Positions 46,801 to 58,800 of a stretch of 64,000 bases of DNA are shown piece by piece. Under the pieces are notes generated by a model that saw nothing but the letters and a program-made list of their open reading frames with translations, was not told the DNA's origin and made no database searches. Position numbers and translations under genes: made by a program. Source of the DNA: Eublepharis macularius (Eukaryota > Chordata > Lepidosauria > Squamata > Eublepharidae); contig NC_072790.1 of assembly GCF_028583425.1 (NCBI RefSeq), positions 212,638,897 to 212,702,896 of the forward strand, given 5' to 3'. Each line of letters begins with the position of its first letter. The first letter of the stretch is position 1.

Positions 46801-49800
46801 TTACTTTGATGAAAATAACTCTCTAGCAAGATTATTTTGAGCAAGAACCAAGTCTGCTATAGAATGAAATCAGTTCAGAAACATCAACAAATCAGCCTGG
46901 CACTGTGCAATTGCACCACATGCTCACATAACTTGGTCTCAGTCACATTCTCGGCCTTCTCCCCTTGTGTACTATGATTTCCTCCCTCCCTGTTTGCTGG
47001 CTTACCACGAACACATGAAGCTGCTTTATCCTGAATCAGACCATTGGTCCAGCAAGGTCAGTATTGTGTACTCAGACTGGCAGAAGCTCTCCACGGTCTT
47101 AGGAAGAAGTCTTTTACATCACCTACTACCTGATCTTTTTAACTGGAAATGCTAGGGATTGAGCCTGGGACCTTTTGCATGCCAAGCACCTGCTCCATTG
47201 TTGAGCACAGCCCCTCCCCAGGGCTCCATAGTTTTCAATTATATGCACAACCCATCATATGCCCAGTTTTAATATCTTGTCAAATCATGGTTAGTCAGCA
47301 GAAAAATAACACAAGGAGAGAGGACACTTTAGCTCTTGAAAGGAAGCGGGGAGGATGGGAGCCTGAGGCTTGTTTACATAGCTTCAAGGTATGGGTTGGA
47401 TCCAGACTAGCATTTCCATGGGTGTAAGGGTTTGCGCTCGTGGAGTCTACTCTCCTGCTTCTCTCTGTCTTGTGGCAACCCAAAATGCCCTCTAAAATCC
47501 TGTTCCTGAACCCTTTCCATAGAAACAGGATAGCAGGCTGTTGCAGGAGAGGGAGCTTGGGAAAGTCACGCTGTGCAGGGAGAAATCTCTGTCTCTGAAG
47601 AAATGGTAGTCTGGATCAAAATCTTTGGCTTGATTTTACATCTGAATGAGTCTCTTTTTATCTATCACCAGTTAAACAGGATATAAATATTCTGCCCTTA
47701 TTTTCTCTCCCCACCAATACTCCCTTATACCAGCTGCCTCCAGCATTAGAAAGTGGCTATAGAATACAATCGGACCACGGTGTGAATGCTGAATTAACCA
47801 ATTAACACCATGCTATAAGCTGGCAATTAACAATACTGAGTTTACTTTTAACAGTACTTAAAAAATAAAACAAGGCGTGTACAGGCAGAAATACAATCAA
47901 ACAGAAGTCATTCTCAATGTACAGGAAAACAGGGTTAACATACCTGTAACTTATGTTCATCGAGTTCTTCTGTGCTGACACACATGGGGCTGCTCAGGCG
48001 CAGGCCAGCCGCCGGAAGATTTTTTCATCGCTTTCCTCAGCTCCAAAGGGGCCGTTGGGTGCACGCCTCAGCGACCGTTTCCCGCCCAAACGGTCATGTG
48101 TCCAACGGCGACCAACGGCCCCTTCCCTCAGTTCATCCTTGCCGCCACTATCCCACACACAAATTTAATTCTCCTTGTAATAATTCTTAATTAACACTTT
48201 TTTTTTTTGTAGTAGGAGTTCACAGCGGGGCAGGAGGGAGGGATGTGTGTCAGCACAGAAGAACTTGATGAACATAAGTTACAGGTATGTTAACCCTGTT
48301 TTCATCTTCGTTCTTCTGTGCCTCCACACATGGGAGAGTACCAAGCTTCACACAATAAGGAAGGTGGGGTGAAATCCAACTCAATTTTATTATGTACCAA
48401 AAATATTAACACAAGATAAATAACTTGTTCAAGAAACATTAGAGTTGTTCAATAAACTATATACGTATATACATATACAGAGTTTCAGTCTCCATCATTG
48501 GAGCAAAACATTCAAGTGTACTGTTATGCAAACAAGGAGTGAAGGACAGCCTTGGCCACAGCAACATCCTGCTCTGCATTAACATCCATAGCATAATGTT
48601 TTACAAACGTGTCAGCAGACGACCACGTAGCCGCTTTGCAGATGGTGACAAGCGGCACACCCTTGACGAGCGCTGACGAGCGCTGCCTGAGAGCGTGTGG
48701 AGTGGGCACTGACCCCCAGTGGACAATCCACCCCAGCCAGAGCATATGCCTTAGAAATGGCCAACACTATCCATCGGGACACTGTTTGGGACGATGCCCT
48801 ATGACCCTTGTCCTTACTTCCAAAGCAGACAAAAAGATGGGGACTGCTACGGAAGTCCTTTGTCCTGTCCAAATAAAAGGCTAAGGCCCTCCTCAAATCT
48901 AAAGTGTGAAGGGCCTTTTCCCCTTTAGAAGATGCATTCGGAAAGAACACAGGCAACGTGATCTCCTGTGACAGGTGGAAGGTGGACACCACCTTGGGCA
49001 GAAACTTAAGGCACGGCCGCAGGACCACCCTATTCTTATGGAAAAGAAGAAATGGGGGGTCAGCCCTGAGTGCTGCTAACTCGCTAACCCTTCTAGCAGA
49101 TGTTACAGCCACCAGAAACGCTACTTTGTAAGGCAGTAAGTCCAAAGGGCATGTAGCTAACGGTTCGAAGGGAGGCAGCATCAACCTAGATAGTACGAGG
49201 GAGAGAGACCATTGAGGCACTGGTGGTGACACAGGCGGGTAAAGATTAAACATCCCCTTTAAAAACTGACGAGATTTATGGTGTGAGAACACCGTACAAC
49301 CGTCAACATGCTCGTGAAATGCGGAAATAGCCACAAGGTGTACCTTTAGGGAGGTAACCCTAAGCCCTTGGTCTTTCAAATGACATAAATAGTCAAAGAC
49401 GGACCCTAAGGGGCTACTAACAGGCACCAGATTCTTTGAAATTGCCCAAGCCTCAAACCTAAGCCACTTAGCTTTGTAAGCCTGTCTAGTGGAGAGTTTC
49501 CTTGCATTTAGAATGACTTTCTCCACTTGCTCAGAATAAGTTACAGGCAGGGTAGAATCCGCCAGACAGACAGGTGCAACTTCTTGGGCTCGTGGTGGAA
49601 CAAGCTCCCGTTCAGCAGATCCTGCCGGGGAGGCAGACTCACATACGTCCGATTGGACATCTGCAACAGTTTGGGGAACCACACTTGTCTCGGCCAGAAG
49701 GGTGCTACCAGAATGCAATCTGCATTGTCGTTCTCTATTTTGCACAACACCCTTGGTATTAGCGGGAATGGTGGAAACATATAGTGCAACCTGTGGGTCC

Positions 49801-52800
49801 ACGTAAATTGGAAGGCATCCCCAATAGAGAGGAGGTCGCTTCCTGCCCTTGAACAAAATATCTGGGCCTTGGTGTTTGCTGACATTGCAAACACATCTAT
49901 GCTCGGTTGGCCCCACATTTGGAAGATCAGCCCAATGTACTTTGCGTTTAGTTCCCACTTGTGGTCCAACACGTGCACTCTGCTCAGGGCATCTGCCCGA
50001 GCATTGTCTGATCCCGCTACGTGTATTGCCCGAAGCATCACACCATTCTGGATCGCCCATTGCCAAACGAGCGTGGCCTCCCTGCAGAGAATCATAGATG
50101 CTGTGCCCCCTTGCTGGTTTAGGTAATACATGGCAGTCGTGTTGGCCGTCTGCACCAACACCTGACGGTTTTGTAGCAGTGCTGCAAGGGACACAAGTGC
50201 AAAACAAATAGCTCTTAGTTCAAGAACGTTAATATGCAGGTTTCTTTCCCTTTCTGACCATACATCCTGTACGCACACAGCACCACAACAGGCACCCCAT
50301 CCCTGCAGGGACGCATCAGTGGTCACTGTAACCTCAGGATGCAGATAGCCAAACAGGGTCCCTTTAAACAAGTTCTCATCTGACAGCCACCAGTTAAGGG
50401 AGGATAGAATGACCCTAGGTATGGATAACTTGAGAGATGGAGGGTGGCGTATAGCATCATACCTCCGCACAAACCAATTTTGGAGCGGACGCATATGCAG
50501 TCTCGTAAAGGGTACTACTGAGGTAGCAGCTGCCATGTGGCCCATTAAGCATTGTATCATGTGGACAGATTGGAAACGATTTCTCTTAAACATGGAAACC
50601 AATCCCTTAAGAGACTTAGTTCTTTCCTGCGGAAGCAGTGCTTTACCCTCAACGGAGTCTAATACTGCACCAATGTAAGAGACCTTATGGCTAGATACCA
50701 GCTTTGACTTATCCAAATTTACCAGCAGACCCAAACGTTTGCATGTGCTCAGCACTAACTCTACAGCGTGCACAAGCCCAGCCTCAGAGTCTGCCACGAT
50801 GAGCCAATCATCGAGGTAAGGAAAGATGGTACAGCCTTTCTCTCGAAGGAAAGACACCACAGGAGCCACACACTTGGTAAATACCCGTGGCGCCGTGGAT
50901 AGGCCGAAGGGAAGCACCCTATAACGGAACACCCTTCGTTTGTAAACGAAGCCCAGAAATTTTCTGTGCTCCTCTAGTATTCCAACATGGAAATAGGCGT
51001 CCTTCAAATCAAGGACAGCAAACCGATTCCCTTTCTTTAGCAAGGAAATTACAGCAGACAGTGTGACCATCTTAAACTTCATCACTTTCAGAAAGGCATT
51101 AAGACCCCTTAAATCTAGAATGGGATGTAAACCCCCATCCTTTTTGGGGACTAGAAAGAAACGAGAAAAGAAGCCTTTCTTAGACTCCTCGTATGCCACC
51201 TCCTCCACAGCACCCTTGGCCAAGAGAGATATGATCTCATCCTCTAGCTCAGCCATGGTATTATTCACAGCCCTTAACGGTGAGATACACCTAGGCAGTT
51301 CAGTGAATTCCAGCCCGTATCCATTGTTCACAATTGTTAAGACCCATGAGTCAGATGTTATTGGCTCCCATTCAAATAGGAAAGGCTTCAGCCTGTCCGA
51401 AAAAGTCAGGGCTGTGACTGGTTCATCCCGTCAGAATTGCCTCCCTGCTCCTTGCAGATCTTTTTGCTGAGCAGGAGGCTGAGATGGACGGGGCTTGAAA
51501 GGCCTACGCCTCCTGGGTTGCTGCGCGGGAGTGTAATGGCGCTGAGAAGCAGGGTACTGCTGGAAGTAGGGACGCTGTTGGTATCTCCCATGGTACTGGT
51601 ACGGGTTGTATCTCGTGGGGTACTGTAGCTTGAAAGCAGACCTGTCTGCCGAGGTCACTCCCAACGACCGAGCCGTCTGCCTATCCTCTTTCTTCTTTTT
51701 TAGCGCCTCATCAGTGGTGCTGGAAAACAGAGAATCCCCTTCAAATGGCAGATTCTCAATTTTGGTCTTCACCTCTTGTGAGAGAGCTGTTGACCGGAGC
51801 CAAGAGTGCCGTCTCAGGATCACCGCTGATGACATACCACGGGCAGCAGTATCAGCTGCATGGCTCCCCGCATTCATCTGCTGCTTTGAAAGGCGAATGG
51901 CTTCGTTCTGCAGCAGGGACACCACCGCCTTCTTATCTGCAGGCAAGTCAGCGACATAAGGCATCAGCTTCTCCCACAGGTAGAGCAGATAGCCAGCCAT
52001 GATGGTTTGGTAGTTGGCTATACGGAGGGCCAGGGCCGAGATGGAGTATTGGCGTCTGCCCAGGGCGTCCATCTTCTTCCCCTCCTTGTCTGGCGGGACG
52101 GAAGACGAACCTGACCGACGGTGCTGGATCTCCTCAGCAATCAGGGATGAAGGTGGAGGATGCTTGACAAGCGATTGCCATGTACCTTGCTTGATTTTGT
52201 ACATCTGCTCAATCCGCTTCGATGTAGCTGGCAGATCTGAAGGCACCTTCCACACCTTCTCCACTATCTCCTCTACGCCCTCCAACATGGGGAAACCCAC
52301 CGTAGCTGGGTTGCCACCATAGATGCGACACAGGAGCTTGTCCTTCGTCTTAGGCGTGGCTGAAGAAATATCGATCTCCAACGCCTTTGCCATACGGACC
52401 ATCTGGTCTGCGTAGATACGGAGGTCCTCATAAGGGGAACTCGTACTAGGAGCCACATTGTCATCTGGAGACGGTTCCGACAAGGACTCAGAGCCACATT
52501 CGTAGCCAACAGCAGCCTCCTCCTCATCAGAGGCAGGAACCGACACCTCATCAGCTGGAAACGGTGGAGGTAGCCACTCACGCTGCCTGGATGTTGATGG
52601 CCTCGGATCCCAGGAGTCATACCCCGCAGGAGCCCCACTCCATTGACAGTGGTAAGGAGATGGAATATAGGAGGCCTGCCGGTGCCGGGAAGCCAAGGAA
52701 CGCTTGGAACCGACGCTTTCCACATCAGAGACAGGGCGTTGGCTCCGAGTGGAGGAAGCTGGAGACGCGGAGGAGAGCTCCCTGGGTGTGTGTCGGATCC

Positions 52801-55800
52801 GACGAGGGGCAGCCGGGCTCGGTTCCGGCGATGGAGCACTCAAGACCACAACATACGCACCCGGATCCGGTACGTCCTCCGGAGCAGAACGGTCCGGCGA
52901 GTTCAGATGAGGGGAAGGCGTGCGTGGAGAAACCAGCACTACCTCATCAGCAGACTGGCGCCATGGGGACCAAGAGTGTCGATGTTTGGACTTCTTCGGC
53001 TTCTTCGACGGCAGTTCTGAGCAGGCTCTCGGATCCGAAGCCCTTTTGGTGGAGGACTTCTTGCCAGCGGAGGTAGTCTCGGTGCTGCAGTGGCCTTTGG
53101 TTCCGGCGTCGGAGTCGACAGGCAGGTAGGATCCGACCCCATCGGATCCGATCCCGAAACCGACTTCCTTGGATCCGGTCTCGACGACGCCTTTTCTCTC
53201 GGCGATTTTGGTGACATCGCCACTTGTGAACCCGCTTTTGGTGCTGCTATACTCGCCGGTCGAGATGTCGACACCGACTTAGCAGAAGCCACAGAGCCCG
53301 CTCGTGAATGCCGTTCGGCCGAGGAGCTAAAGGCAGCCTTTGGGGAGGACAACGGAGTTTTGCTCACCACCGAAGGGGGCCTGGAAGTCTCCTCTCCATT
53401 CAACACTTTCTGCTACAGGGATGCCTTCAAGCGCGCAGACCTCTCCTGTCTGGCCTTATGGGTGAACTTCTGGCAGATCTTACACGTTGGAACAATATGA
53501 CCCTCCCCAAGGCAAAAAAGGCACAGATCATGCCCATCTGTTTGGGCCATCTTTGTCTGGCACTGAGCACAGTGCTTGAATAAGGCCTTAGAGGCCATGT
53601 TTAAGGGGTTCAGCAATACGCGTCGTCGAATAACAGTCCGAGTCAATACACACCGAGTCCAAAGTCTGTCCAAATCAGCAAGAAGAAGACTAAGCCAAGT
53701 CCGAAATCCAAGTATCAAAACCGAAATATCAATCACGAAGTAAGCAATCACTATGAAGCGCGGAGTTGCGAAGCAAACATTCCCTTCTAGCGGCGGCAAG
53801 AAGAGAACTGAGGGAAGGGGCTGTTGGTCACTGTTGGACACGTGACCGTTTGGGCGGGAAACGGTCGCTGAGGTACGTGCCCAACGGCCCCTTCAGAGCT
53901 GAGGAAAGCAATAAAAAAATCTTCCGGCGGCTGGCCTGCGCCTGCGCAGTCCCATGTATGGAGGCACAGAAGAACGAAGATGAATTGTTCTTCCTAGCGA
54001 AAGCAATTTGCTGTAGAACTAAAAGAATATACACACCCTCAGATGGGGTATACCACCATACTAAAAGATTTCACCAATTGTGAATCCAAAAATGTTGTAT
54101 ATTTAGCTTTTTTTCCCATGTGGCCTCTATTATGTAGGCATTAATACAAGGAAAATTAAAGTAAGGATGTTGGAACATGCATCTAGGGTCAAAAATAAAA
54201 TTGTAGAGGCTCCCTTAGTGCAGCATTTTTTAGACAAACAACATGTCTCTGAAGATTTAAGATACTTCGTAATTTATAAATATGACCCTAATCCCTACAA
54301 TCTAAAGGGTATTAAAAAGACATTGTTACAAAAAGAAACACAGTTTATGTATGAATATAAAACTTATGCACCTTATGGTCTCAACAATGAGGTAGATTAC
54401 ACTCCCTTTATCTAAAGGTACTTGTTGCTTTAAGCAACAAGTGTAATTGATCTGAATGAGGATTTAAGCATGACAATAGAGGTAAAGACATGCAGCTCTT
54501 TACCGACTGAGCTGCATTGAAAGGAAGGGAGAGGTGGAACGCTCTGATCTAAAGTAGGTGCAAGCTCACAAGTATGTTTATTGCGTGTAGGGTGAGTTCA
54601 CTTTTACAAAATATGTTTTCTATACATATATATATAAAGATTATTTCTCTAGTTTATGCTATTTCTTACACAGCTATTTGTGAAACGTGACTCTGACGAA
54701 GGCATCGAAATGCATGCTATAACTGGATATGCGTAGGTTGTGTGCTCATTAACAGGACTGTAGAAGATGAAAGACTGAAACAGTGGGAAGAACAATTCCT
54801 GTACATTGAGAATGACTTTTGTTTGATTGTATTTCTGCCTGTACACGCCTTGTTTTATTTGGTTGTTGTGGGTTTTCCGGGCTGTATTGCCGTGGTCTTG
54901 GCATTGTAGTTCCTGACATTTCGCCAGCAGCTGTGGCTGGCATCTTCAGAGGTGTAGCACCAAAAGACAGAGATCTCTCAGTGTCACAGTGTGGAAAAGA
55001 TGTTGGCAAGTCATTTGTATCTACTCAGGAGGGGTGGGGTTGAGCTGAGTCATCCTGTAAGAGTTTCCCAGGGTGTGGAATGCTAATGGCGGGAGGCTTC
55101 ACTGTATCCTGAGGAGGTTCTTTTGCATATGGATTGGTGCTTGATGTGCTAATCTTCTCTGCAGGGCTATTGTCGAGTATAGAGTGTTTTGTTAGCCTGG
55201 TGTTTTCAGAACTAGAAACCATGCTCTGTTCATTCTTAAGGTTTCTTCTTTCCTGTTGATGTTTTGCTTATGCTTGTGAATTTCAATGGCTTCCCTGTGC
55301 AGTCTGACAAAGTAGTTGGAAGTGTTGTCCAGTATTTTGGTGTCCTGGAATAAGATACTGTGCCCTGTTTGAGTTAGGCTATGTTCAGCCACTGCTGATT
55401 TTTCAGGTTGTCCAAGTCTGCAGCGTCTTTCATGTTCTTTTATTCTTGTCTGGATGCTACGCTTTGTGGTCCCGATGTAAAGTTGTCCACAGCCACAGTT
55501 TTTGAATCATCTCAACAACATCCACCGGAACATACAATTCACAATGGAGAAAGAAATCGAGGGAAAACTCCCATTTCTGGATACCTTGGTCATCCGCAAA
55601 GCAAACTTTCAGTTAGGTCACAAGGTCTACAGGAAACCAACTCACACTGATCGGTACTTACACAAAAACTCCAATCACCACCCCCGACAGAAAAGAGGGA
55701 TAATGAAAACATTAGTGGATCGCGCAAGACGGATATGTGAGCCGCACTTTCTCAATGAGGAAATTAATCATCTAAACCACGCACTTCAGGCAAATGGCTA

Positions 55801-58800
55801 CTCCAGAAATGAAATCCGAAGAGCAATCAAACCCAGGATGAATCAAACAACTAAGGAAAAACAGTCTCCTACAGGAAAAGTGTTTTTGCCATATATCAAA
55901 GGAATTACTGATCAGATGGGAAAGCTTATGAAAAAGCATAACCTTCAAGCAGTATTCAGACCCACCCGAAAAATACAACAGATGCTACGATCAGCAAAAG
56001 ACAGTAGAGACCCCCTCACCTCTGCAGGAGTATACCATATACCCTGCAGCTGTGGACAAGTTTACATCGGGACCACAAAGCGTAGCATCCAGACAAGAAT
56101 AAAAGAACGTGAAAGACACTGCAGGCTTGGACAACCTGAAAAATCAGCAGTGGCTGAACATAGCCTAACTCAAACAGGGCACAGTATCTTATTCCAGGAC
56201 ACCAAAATACTGGACAACACTTCCAACTACTTTGCCAGACTGCACAGAGAAGCCATTGAAATTCACAAGCATAAGCAAAACTTCAACAGGAAAGAAGAAA
56301 CCTTAAGAATGAACAGAGCATGGTTTCCAGTTCTGAAAAACACCAGGCTAACAAAACACTCTATACTCGACAATAGCCCTGCAGAGAAGATTAGCACATC
56401 AAGCACCAATCCATATGCAAAAGAACCTCCTCAGGATACAGTGAAGCCTCCCGCCATTAGCATTCCACACCCTGGGAAACTCTTACAGGATGACTCAGCT
56501 CAACCCCACCCCTCCTGAGTAGATACAAATGACCTGCCAACATCTTTTCCACACTGTGACACTGAGAGATCTCTGTCTTTTGGTGCTACACCTCTGAAGA
56601 TGCCAGCCACAGCTGCTGGCGAAACATCAGGAACTACAATGCCAAGACCACGGCAATACAGCCCGGAAAACCCACAACAACCATCGTTCTCCGGCCGTGA
56701 AAGCCTTCGACAATACTTGTTTTATTTGTTAAGTACTGTTAAAAGTGAACTCTGTATTGTTAATTGCCAGTTTATAGCACGGTGTTAATTAGAAAGTGGC
56801 TAGGCAGACTTGCAACTATCTGTGGAAAAATTTGAAAAAAAATGCTGATTGTTGGAAATACCTAGGCGTAAAGACATCTTTTAGATTGGAAAAGATAGCA
56901 ACTACAATCTGAACCTGACGACAAAGAATAACCAGTAAAAGTATCAGTTCTAAATTAGTATAACAAGTAATCAATACGATTGCTTCTAAGATTCTAAAGC
57001 ATTTGTGTTTTTACTCTCATACAGCAAATACTGAGATTTCCAAATAGAAAACTGAAATTAAGAACATAAGAGCCTGCTGGATCCACCCTGAGCCCTTCGT
57101 GGGGAGGGCGGATTGGAAATGCAAAGTAAATAAATTAAAATAAATAAAGTGGTACATATAGTACAGCAACTTGTTTTACAAAGTGGCCAACCAGTTACTC
57201 TTGTTGATTATCCTTATTATTAGATTATATATAATTCATAACTAACAGATTACTAGTGCATCAAAACTATGCAGTTTGGTAGCAGTTGAGGGGGAGGGGA
57301 CAGTCCAAGCTTAACAACAGCTTTCAAGAAGTGGTAGTGGAAGATAACTGCAGCTAAGTCAGCACTGTGCAAAAAAGCACTTGTTGACTGGCTAGCAGCC
57401 CAATAGTGTCAGTATGTGCAAGGGCTGCTAGCCAATCAGCAACTGCATGATGGGTCAGTGGCTGATGGAGCAACTCCCTGCCTCCACCACCATCTCCTCC
57501 TAATGCTTACTAGTAAGGACATGTTTTCCCTTTCCCCTAACTGCCCCACAGAAACATCCCCAGCCACCTGGGAGTGAGGTGGACTGACAGCCCGACTGGG
57601 CATGCACTGGCCATTTCTCACTCCCCAGACCCCTTATGGGGATCCTCTTAACAGGGAAACTGAGCCTGAGGGCCCTGTTTCCCCCCCCCAAATGGATCAG
57701 TGTCCAATGCACAATACGCAGCCTACTCACCTCAAAGTTGTGACGAAAGGGAGGGCTGAGCGGGATGCCACCATGGGCCAAGTGTTGAGGGGGTGGGGGC
57801 CAGCCTCCCAAAACAGGAGCCTGCGCCGGATGGGCATGGGCATGCTCCCCCAGCCCCTGGTCATCCCCCGCCCCACCACAACATGGTGGCCATCATGTCG
57901 TCTCCCCGCTGACCTCCCCCACATCGCCCGCAATCTGGCCCCCCAGGTGAGTCTGGGAGCCACTGCATCTTGTGGCACCTTAAAGACTATTGAATTAAAC
58001 CTTTGAGTTGGAGCTCACCTCTTCAAGTAAGTTAAATGTTACAATCAGTTGGTTGAGAGATTTATACCCAAACCTACAAACAGCAGAAGGGAGCGTGGAG
58101 TGAGAGAGATCAGAAGGCACAGTTTGTATGACATTACACTGCAGAGCACAAATTAAAAAAAGATTGTCAAGAAAGGACACCATTTCACTCAAACTCAGTG
58201 TTGACCATGATGACCTGGTATAACAGGATGAATCTAAAAAGTATACATGAATCTGTAAGGAACATCTGTAAGGAACGCTAATTTTTGTAGTGAAGTAGCC
58301 ATCCCAAAGCCTTGCTGAATCCAAGTCTGATAGCACTAAAGTCTGCATATAAATTCCAAACTAGCAGTTTCTATCTGGTTTCTTCTTCTGAAACTTTTCT
58401 GCCAAAGCAGTACAACCTTTACTGAATGCCCAAGGAAAGTGAAATCCACCCCCCCAAGGTTTCTAAGTGTTTCCATTTTTTATGTCTGATTTCTGTCCAT
58501 TTATTCTCTTGCATAGGAACTGTCCAGTTAGGCCAAGGTAATGCCAGGGGGCATTGTTTGCACATGATAGTATCATATTACATCTTGTCCTCAGTAACTT
58601 GGCCTTCTGAATGCCACTTAGATCCTCAAGGAGGTTCTCTGTACTAACTTCTCCCTTGTTTTCATACTGTTTGTATTTTTGGTTGCACACTTCTGTCAAA
58701 TGAACACTTAATGCATCTGACAAAATGAATTCTAGCTCACAAAACATCATGCCATAATTGATTAGTTAGTCTTAAGGTGCCATAAGACTGTTATCTTGGC

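Larger units (their letters stand above)
47926..53983 (-). mobile_element. DIRS1-like tyrosine-recombinase retroelement, copy 2
   Basis: Second fossil of the DIRS order, from a related but clearly different subfamily, minus strand, in the sense of CCDC88A. Element order: 5' inverted repeat (53770-53983), Gag-like region (about 51.4-53.6 kb) with the same zinc-binding N terminus ([16 protein letters not shown]), RT-RNase H (49.5-51.3 kb), tyrosine recombinase (48.5-50.2 kb), ICR (48238-48347) and 3' inverted repeat (47926-48237). It is close to whole, with perhaps one to three breaks, and looks young. It lies inside the inverted arm of PLE-A; the intact arm at 54797/54798 is its empty site and shows no clear target duplication beyond a possible AA. 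Confidence 0.93.
54861..56715 (+). mobile_element. Penelope-like element (PLE-B) with inverted tail arm
   Basis: Inserted in the right tail of PLE-A with a 12-bp target duplication CTTGTTTTATTT (54849-54860 and 56716-56727). The uninterrupted copy of that site exists in the other PLE-A arm (about 47868-47879, minus strand). Structure: an inverted partial copy (54861-55500), then the forward body (55501-56715). The body has the end of RT and a GIY-YIG endonuclease. The termini are 'ggttgttgtgggttttccgg' and its complement. Arms are highly similar, so it is young. It is 5'-truncated and not autonomous. Confidence 0.9.
47760..56787 (+). mobile_element. Penelope-like element (PLE-A), complete insertion, later split by a DIRS and another PLE
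   Basis: Flanked by a perfect 15-bp target duplication ATTAGAAAGTGGCTA (47745-47759 and 56788-56802). Its own sequence is about 1.1 kb: an inverted tail arm at the left (47760-47925 continuing at 53984-53994), a body (53995-54860) and the end of the right tail (56728-56787). The body encodes a GIY-YIG-type endonuclease remnant: [20 protein letters not shown].., [11 protein letters not shown] and [11 protein letters not shown] at 54167-54415, with GIY-YIG-like residues just before. It is 5'-truncated and decayed, with an inverted tail copy as PLEs often have. The DIRS copy 2 and PLE-B inserted later. Confidence 0.85.
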
